Source: CAZICM01 sp964537685 (GTDB lineage: Bacteria; Myxococcota_A; Polyangia; Polyangiales; Polyangiaceae). From it: a stretch of 17,776 nucleotides of DNA. Location of the stretch: NCBI GenBank assembly GCA_964537685.1, contig CAZICM010000104.1:1-17776 (forward strand), written 5' to 3'. Positions 15,001-17,776 of this stretch are shown here, piece after piece (position 1 is the first letter of the stretch; each line of letters begins with the position of its first letter). The position numbers and the translations under genes were made by a program. The notes beneath the pieces are model-generated. The model did no database searches and was not told where the DNA came from. It worked only from the letters and a program-made list of their open reading frames with translations.

Positions 15001-15892
15001 CGCGGTGAATGGTTTTTTTCGCGTGGGCGTACGCCATCGCTTCCGCCACCGCGAGCACATGAGGCACGAGCGCGAGCCGCTGCTCCAGGGATTTGGCTTC
15101 CTCGATGCGGTCGAGCATGGAGCGGCCGCTCACCAGCTTCATCGCATAAAAAGGCTCGCCGTCATGCCAGCGGCCCGCTTCGTACACGGGCACGATGGAT
15201 GGATGCTGGAGGCGCGCCGTGAGATACACCTCGCGCGCAAAGCGCTCTTTGGCTTCGCCTTTCGGAGCGAGCAGCTCTTTGACGGCAACGGTGCGGTTTA
15301 GCCTTAAATCGTAGGCTTTTAGAATGCGCCCGATGCCTCCCTGCGCGAAGACGCCTTCGATGCGGTAACAGGATCGGTCAACCGGTGTCCATGTGAGCAT
15401 CGTGAAGCGCGGCTGGGTGGTCTCTTCTTTTTTCTTGGCCGCGGAGACCGGAACAGAAGGCGCACGCGCGGGCATCGGCGCGGGCAGCGTCGCGGCTAGT
15501 CGCGGGTCGGTCGCGCGAAGCGATGGAGGCGGCGGTGGAAGCCCGCGGGCCGAAGTAGACGGCATCGGGGCTTCTACCGGAGGCGGATGATGCGCATGAG
15601 GCGCGGGCGGCGCAGGCGGCGCAGAAGACTTTTCACGCGCGCTCTCGCGGGAGCCTTCGAACACCGTTGTCACGGTTTGAATGGAAGGCCCGGGCACCAC
15701 GGGCTTTGGAGGCGGAGAAGACTCGGCGCGGGAAGCCGTTTTCTCGGTGCCCATGGGCGAGGTAATCGACTCCAAAGGCTCGCCCTGCTCTTTGGGTTTT
15801 GGCGCGTAGGGAAAGGTTTTGGTGGTTTCTTCGGAAGCCGATTTAAGAGCGGGTTCAAACTCCGGCTTTGGCTTTGGTTCTTTCCCGCTCAT
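12077..15892 (-). CDS. Membrane Ser/Thr protein kinase with about 16 WD40 repeats
   Basis: Of 1271 aa, residues 1-170 are disordered and Pro/Ala-rich. The kinase domain spans ~176-446: glycine loop FAQGGIGRILKA (first Gly replaced by Ala), VAVK lysine K205, HRDLKPANVM with D298 and N303, VIDWG (D316; DWG instead of DFG), GTPAYMPPEQ, ERADVYSIGALLYHVLTG. One transmembrane helix follows (~473-492, ALTIFFVALLSALGAYS). From ~566 to the end I count about 16 WD40-type repeats, the best being GHTGPLSDIAFSPDGKML with SLKLWD, and GHSGEIKDLAFAPDGKTF; that suggests two propellers. The kinase should be cytoplasmic and the propellers on the far side of the membrane. The loop and DWG variants occur in active bacterial kinases, so activity is likely. 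It lies 48 bp downstream of the peptide transporter gene, same strand. Codon usage changes between the N- and C-terminal halves. Confidence 0.93.
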   Translation of the reverse strand: MSGKEPKPKPEFEPALKSASEETTKTFPYAPKPKEQGEPLESITSPMGTEKTASRAESSPPPKPVVPGPSIQTVTTVFEGSRESAREKSSAPPAPPAPHAHHPPPVEAPMPSTSARGLPPPPPSLRATDPRLAATLPAPMPARAPSVPVSAAKKKEETTQPRFTMLTWTPVDRSCYRIEGVFAQGGIGRILKAYDLRLNRTVAVKELLAPKGEAKERFAREVYLTARLQHPSIVPVYEAGRWHDGEPFYAMKLVSGRSMLDRIEEAKSLEQRLALVPHVLAVAEAMAYAHAKKTIHRDLKPANVMIGEFGETIVIDWGLAKELGETGVEVPDGDSTIRHKLTNAGAVVGTPAYMPPEQAMGHPVDERADVYSIGALLYHVLTGQPPYDGKSIGEVLKKLVSQPPVPIEKHVRGVPGELRAITEKAMARHRDQRYTTARELAADLRSFSTGQMISVERHSPAAIVRRFLKRYRTALALTIFFVALLSALGAYSVQRVIKARDSAALSEANAVLRSEQWMLAHIRSLLARDPNEAAAWMKQIGSGSPVFGHLRTLLADAKAKGVATVLRGHTGPLSDIAFSPDGKMLVTLGEDRSLKLWDAATFKAQTELAAEGDAASLFFSPDAKQLVVYGKDGGLGMWTLRAGAADKNIEKQKYSTQIRLNWSRLSPDGKSVYVLVAFDGLKIWEWATGKETKLMAIKGRERGADLSPDGNTIGFCADGDALIFDLRTGSRRSLPAQESPCTAVLFSQDGKTLGVGAEDGALRFFNTEDGKRIQKAEAHKGEVRRMLLMKDGRRYLSYGADNSLRITDSASGETKLIGKTESALLNIVRSPNSDVFATIDGSSSLNLWHPEAGPWKTLGGFRDAITQVAFSPDGRNLAASSRDHSARLWRIDQISDRILYYSKAPITHLRILSDGRHAAIASENGRVGLVRLSDGEFKELGVHSGKLKSLLISPDGKYIASAGEDGTVRAFDADFSNSRERIHKGHTGAAISLAWLKGPALLSAGTDKKLLLWDLNAPNPEPAGELSALPKAMIGVSGGSTAALGDESGTVYVFSAEGKTLRVLGKHLETVSGFDYSPEKNRLISGSKDKSLRLWNWEGGADRTIDTQGPPITNVLFGGQGEWLASYSGTGSEIRLWETASGRSKAMLPARRGAILSMAISPEGRRLLSANADRSIQLWDIEHQEQRVLTGHSGEIKDLAFAPDGKTFVSVSADGTIRSWADDLPSDEASLRTALTELSQESILIEGFENTIGIKETKDTPAPLKPAPSSN

Positions 15893-15940
15893 AAACGCTG
15901 CGGGCGATCTTGGGGGAGACCGCGAAGGAGAAGCAAGCCT

Positions 15941-17413
15941 TCAATGACCGCCGACAGCCTTCTTTAGCGGTTTGTTGAACGCCCACATGGCGAGGCCCGC
16001 GCCCACACCCATCACCGTGAGCAAGCCAAAGAATTCTTCCTTTGACCAACGGGTGTACAGCACACCAATTGCGCCGCTCAGGAAGTTGCCTAGGAAGCTC
16101 GATAGGAACCACATGCCCATCATCATCGACACGATGCGCACGGGCGAGACTTTGGTGACGAGCGAGAGACCGATGGGCGACAGATAGAGTTCGCCGATGG
16201 TGACGAGGAAGGTGCAGACGACAGGCCAGAAGAGGCTGCCTTTGCCGGTGCCGACGGCTTGCGCGCCGATGATCATCACGACGAAGGACAGGCCGAGGAC
16301 CATGCAGCCGATGGCCATTTTGGAGACGCTGGTGGGCTCGGCGTTCCGCTTCGCCTGAAAGCGCCAGAAGATATCGAGCAGCGGCGCGAGCAGGATGATG
16401 AACAAAGGATTGAAGGACTGAAACCAGGTTGAAGGGATTTGGAAGCCGAAGACCACGGGCCAGTGGGTTTGTTCGTCGGCCCAGCTCTGCATGGTGTTGC
16501 CCTGCTGTTCGTACACGGCCCAGAAGATGACGTTGAGGGCGCATAGAGCGATGAGCGCGCCGACCCGCGTCCATTCGTCGCTGGTGAGGGGCTGCTCTTT
16601 CTTTTCGGCTTTTTCGTTCGCGTGCTCGGCCTTTTTCTTGGCGAGGTTATCGGGCGCGAGATGCTTGTGGCCGAGCAGATAGACGGAAAGTCCCGCGAGC
16701 ATACCGACGCCCGCGGCGCCAAATCCCCAGTGCCAGCCATAGACCGCGGCGAGCGTTCCGCAAACGAAGTTGCAGATAAAGGCGCCGAGATTGATGCCCA
16801 TGTAGAAGATGGTGAATGCGCCGTCGCGCCTTGAATCGCCGGGCGCGTAGAGATTGCCGACCTGGGTGGAGATATTGGGTTTGAACGCGCCGTTGCCGAG
16901 AATGAGCAGCAAGAGCGCCACGAAAAACCAATTTTCAAAGGCCATCACAAAGTGGCCCAGGGCCATCAGAATACCGCCGACCACAACGGTCTTGCGCTGC
17001 CCGAGCCAGCGGTCGGCGATAATTCCGCCGAAGAGCGGTGTGAGATAGACCAGCGCCGTATAGGTGCCATAGAGCAGAGAAGCCTGTTCGGCCGGTGAAT
17101 CGGGAAGCAGCGTGCGAATCGCATCCCAGCCGAGAACGGTGCTGGGATTGCCTGGATCGAGCGCGCAAGGCGGCGTTTTCTGCTTACAGCCCTGCAGCGA
17201 TTCGCGCATGGTGACGAACAAAAAATTCACCATGTAGAGCTTGAGAAGACCGCGCATGCCGTAATACGAAAAGCGCTCCCACATCTCCGCGAAGAAGAGG
17301 ATGACGAGTCCCACGGGATGCTTAAAACGGCGTTCAAATCCGGTCATCGGAACGGGACGCTCGGCCTCATCAACAGCCGCCGGGGCCGTATTTTGTTCGC
17401 TCTCTCGGCTCAC
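15941..17413 (-). CDS. POT/PTR family proton-coupled peptide transporter
   Basis: This 490-aa protein starts at GTG (17413-17411) behind a well-placed AGGAG. The proton-coupling signature is complete in FFAEMWERFSYYGMRGLL (E43, E46, R47 and YYG to 52). The second PTR signature is FTIFYMGINLGAF. A soluble loop with Lys/Glu-rich sequence (KKKAEHANEKAEKKEQ) separates the two halves, and ELYLSPIGLSLVTKVSP is the conserved late helix. The hydrophobic segments fit 12 to 14 helices, and the length is normal for bacterial members. The family imports di- and tripeptides with protons across the inner membrane. Codons are strongly C/G-ending, suggesting high expression (inference). The kinase gene follows after 48 bp, so the two are probably co-transcribed. 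Confidence 0.93.
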   Translation of the reverse strand: MSRESEQNTAPAAVDEAERPVPMTGFERRFKHPVGLVILFFAEMWERFSYYGMRGLLKLYMVNFLFVTMRESLQGCKQKTPPCALDPGNPSTVLGWDAIRTLLPDSPAEQASLLYGTYTALVYLTPLFGGIIADRWLGQRKTVVVGGILMALGHFVMAFENWFFVALLLLILGNGAFKPNISTQVGNLYAPGDSRRDGAFTIFYMGINLGAFICNFVCGTLAAVYGWHWGFGAAGVGMLAGLSVYLLGHKHLAPDNLAKKKAEHANEKAEKKEQPLTSDEWTRVGALIALCALNVIFWAVYEQQGNTMQSWADEQTHWPVVFGFQIPSTWFQSFNPLFIILLAPLLDIFWRFQAKRNAEPTSVSKMAIGCMVLGLSFVVMIIGAQAVGTGKGSLFWPVVCTFLVTIGELYLSPIGLSLVTKVSPVRIVSMMMGMWFLSSFLGNFLSGAIGVLYTRWSKEEFFGLLTVMGVGAGLAMWAFNKPLKKAVGGH

Positions 17414-17417
17414 GGTT

Positions 17418-17423
17418 TCTCCT
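17418..17423 (-). promoter_or_regulatory. Strong ribosome binding site that decides the GTG start of the transporter
   Basis: AGGAGA on the minus strand ends 5 nt before the GTG at 17413-17411 (AGGAG to start). It is one of the few strong Shine-Dalgarno sequences in the window and supports the GTG start. Confidence 0.75.
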
Positions 17424-17429
17424 GCAATG

Positions 17430-17455
17430 GATGTTAAAAACAGATGTTAAAAACA
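17430..17455. repeat. 13-bp perfect tandem duplication in the transporter leader
   Basis: GATGTTAAAAACA occurs twice head to tail (17430-17442 and 17443-17455), 17-42 bp upstream of the transporter start. On the coding strand it reads TGTTTTTAACATC twice. It could be a duplicated -10 region, an operator, or slippage. Confidence 0.75.
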
Positions 17456-17524
17456 GTCGGAGTGCACACGCCCACACCTAAGACGTGGAGGCGCATCCTA
17501 AATCGCCCTGTATCGCGATGGGCG

Positions 17525-17578
17525 TGCAAATTCCGCATCACGGGACTTCTGTTCGCGGGAAGGACTGCAAAATCCGCA
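17525..17578 (-). promoter_or_regulatory. Pair of direct 13-bp sites upstream of the transporter
   Basis: TGCGGAATTTGCA (17537-17525) and TGCGGATTTTGCA (17578-17566) on the minus strand differ at one base and are spaced 41 bp, about four helical turns. They lie 110-165 bp before the transporter start, where regulator sites are expected. No known regulator motif is recognised. The rest of 17456-17623 shows a loose inverted repeat (17464-17474 with 17519-17527) and an AT-rich tail. Confidence 0.35.
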
Positions 17579-17623
17579 CGGAAGATTTTCTTTCTAAATA
17601 AAACCCGTTGATTTTATTGATTT

Positions 17624-17776
17624 TTATTTTGGGCATAAAACCTGCTCGGCTTCTCTGCATTCTTTAACCAAACAAGGGAGAAAACAGATGCCCACGGCTT
17701 CTCCACGGGTTCGAGCTTCAACCTCGATGCGCTCCGCCAGCGCCTCCTTCTGCTCCACGCTGTACCCCGGCGGCGG
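17624..17776 (-). CDS. Possible 3' end of an unrecognised gene (runs off the window)
   Basis: A frame open from the right edge reads YSVEQKEALAERIEVEARTR and continues to TAA at 17626-17624 (about 50 codons). The Glu-rich helical composition and the preference for a purine in the first codon position favour this strand. The last ~20 codons lose the G/C-ending bias and include several cysteines, which weakens the case. A competing reading on the + strand starts at ATG 17688, behind a good AGGGAG, but its product is about a quarter serine, as expected of a shadow frame. Too little is visible for a family. Confidence 0.4.
   Translation of the reverse strand, partial: PPPGYSVEQKEALAERIEVEARTRGEAVGICFLPCLVKECREAEQVLCPK

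Noticed and set aside
14519..15301. Long + strand frame (260 codons) opposite the kinase domain
   Set aside because: It is antisense to intact kinase motifs and rich in Arg and His. It has no recognisable domain or ribosome site.
15855..16574. Minus-strand frame of 239 codons overlapping the transporter
   Set aside because: It lies in a shifted frame over conserved transporter helices and is Arg/His-rich, a shadow.
17597..17618. Terminator formed by AATAAAA and TTTTATT
   Set aside because: The 7-bp inverted repeat is entirely A/T and would make too weak a stem for an intrinsic terminator.
17688..17776. + strand gene start with AGGGAG seven bases before ATG
   Set aside because: The ribosome site is good, but the 29 visible codons are about a quarter serine and lack the purine-first pattern. 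The opposite strand reads more like protein. It cannot be excluded without the sequence beyond the edge.

Overview
The window looks like a scaffold from a member of the Myxococcota (former Deltaproteobacteria). Several of its families are typical of that phylum: an FHA-DUF4123 fusion, a DUF2169 protein with a long proline/alanine linker, a lipoprotein ending in the AgmX/PglI-type C-terminal domain, a zinc-ribbon membrane protein, and a very large Ser/Thr kinase-WD40 protein. GC content is moderate by eye, lower than in most cultured myxobacteria, so an uncultured lineage is likely. A run of exactly 100 N marks a scaffold gap.

Layout. (1) 1-726 (+) is the 3' part of an FHA-DUF4123 gene, a type VI secretion (T6SS) effector-adaptor family. 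(2) 727-1290 is non-coding and holds a 42-bp tandem array interrupted by the gap. (3) 6121-1291 (-) is a tight operon: AgmX/PglI-tail lipoprotein, ATP-grasp enzyme, DUF2169 protein. It converges on the FHA-DUF4123 gene across the array. (4) 6198-6916 (+) is an unrecognised gene that looks frameshifted near its 3' end. (5) 8820-6899 (-) is a SpoU/TrmH-family RNA methyltransferase overlapping by ATGA an unusual cytochrome c-NnrU fusion, with a good promoter upstream. (6) 8972-10767 (+) is a zinc-ribbon membrane protein followed by a decayed M28 metallopeptidase with a C-terminal membrane domain, missing its catalytic glutamate segment. (7) 11134-10721 (-) is a small STAS/SpoIIAA-like protein, and 11277-12080 (+) is tatD. 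(8) 17413-12077 (-) is a POT-family peptide transporter followed by a Ser/Thr kinase carrying about 16 WD40 repeats. (9) 17414-17623 is regulatory sequence, and 17624-17776 is probably the 3' end of another minus-strand gene.

How the parts may work together. DUF4123 and DUF2169 proteins are both linked to T6SS effector loading, and the FHA domain and the kinase suggest phospho-threonine signalling. The ATP-grasp enzyme and the lipoprotein are the unexplained members of the DUF2169 operon. tatD, the methyltransferase and the transporter look like housekeeping genes. Three of the four convergent junctions overlap at their 3' ends. The fourth is over 500 bp long and is filled by the tandem array, which makes the array the most striking unexplained element.
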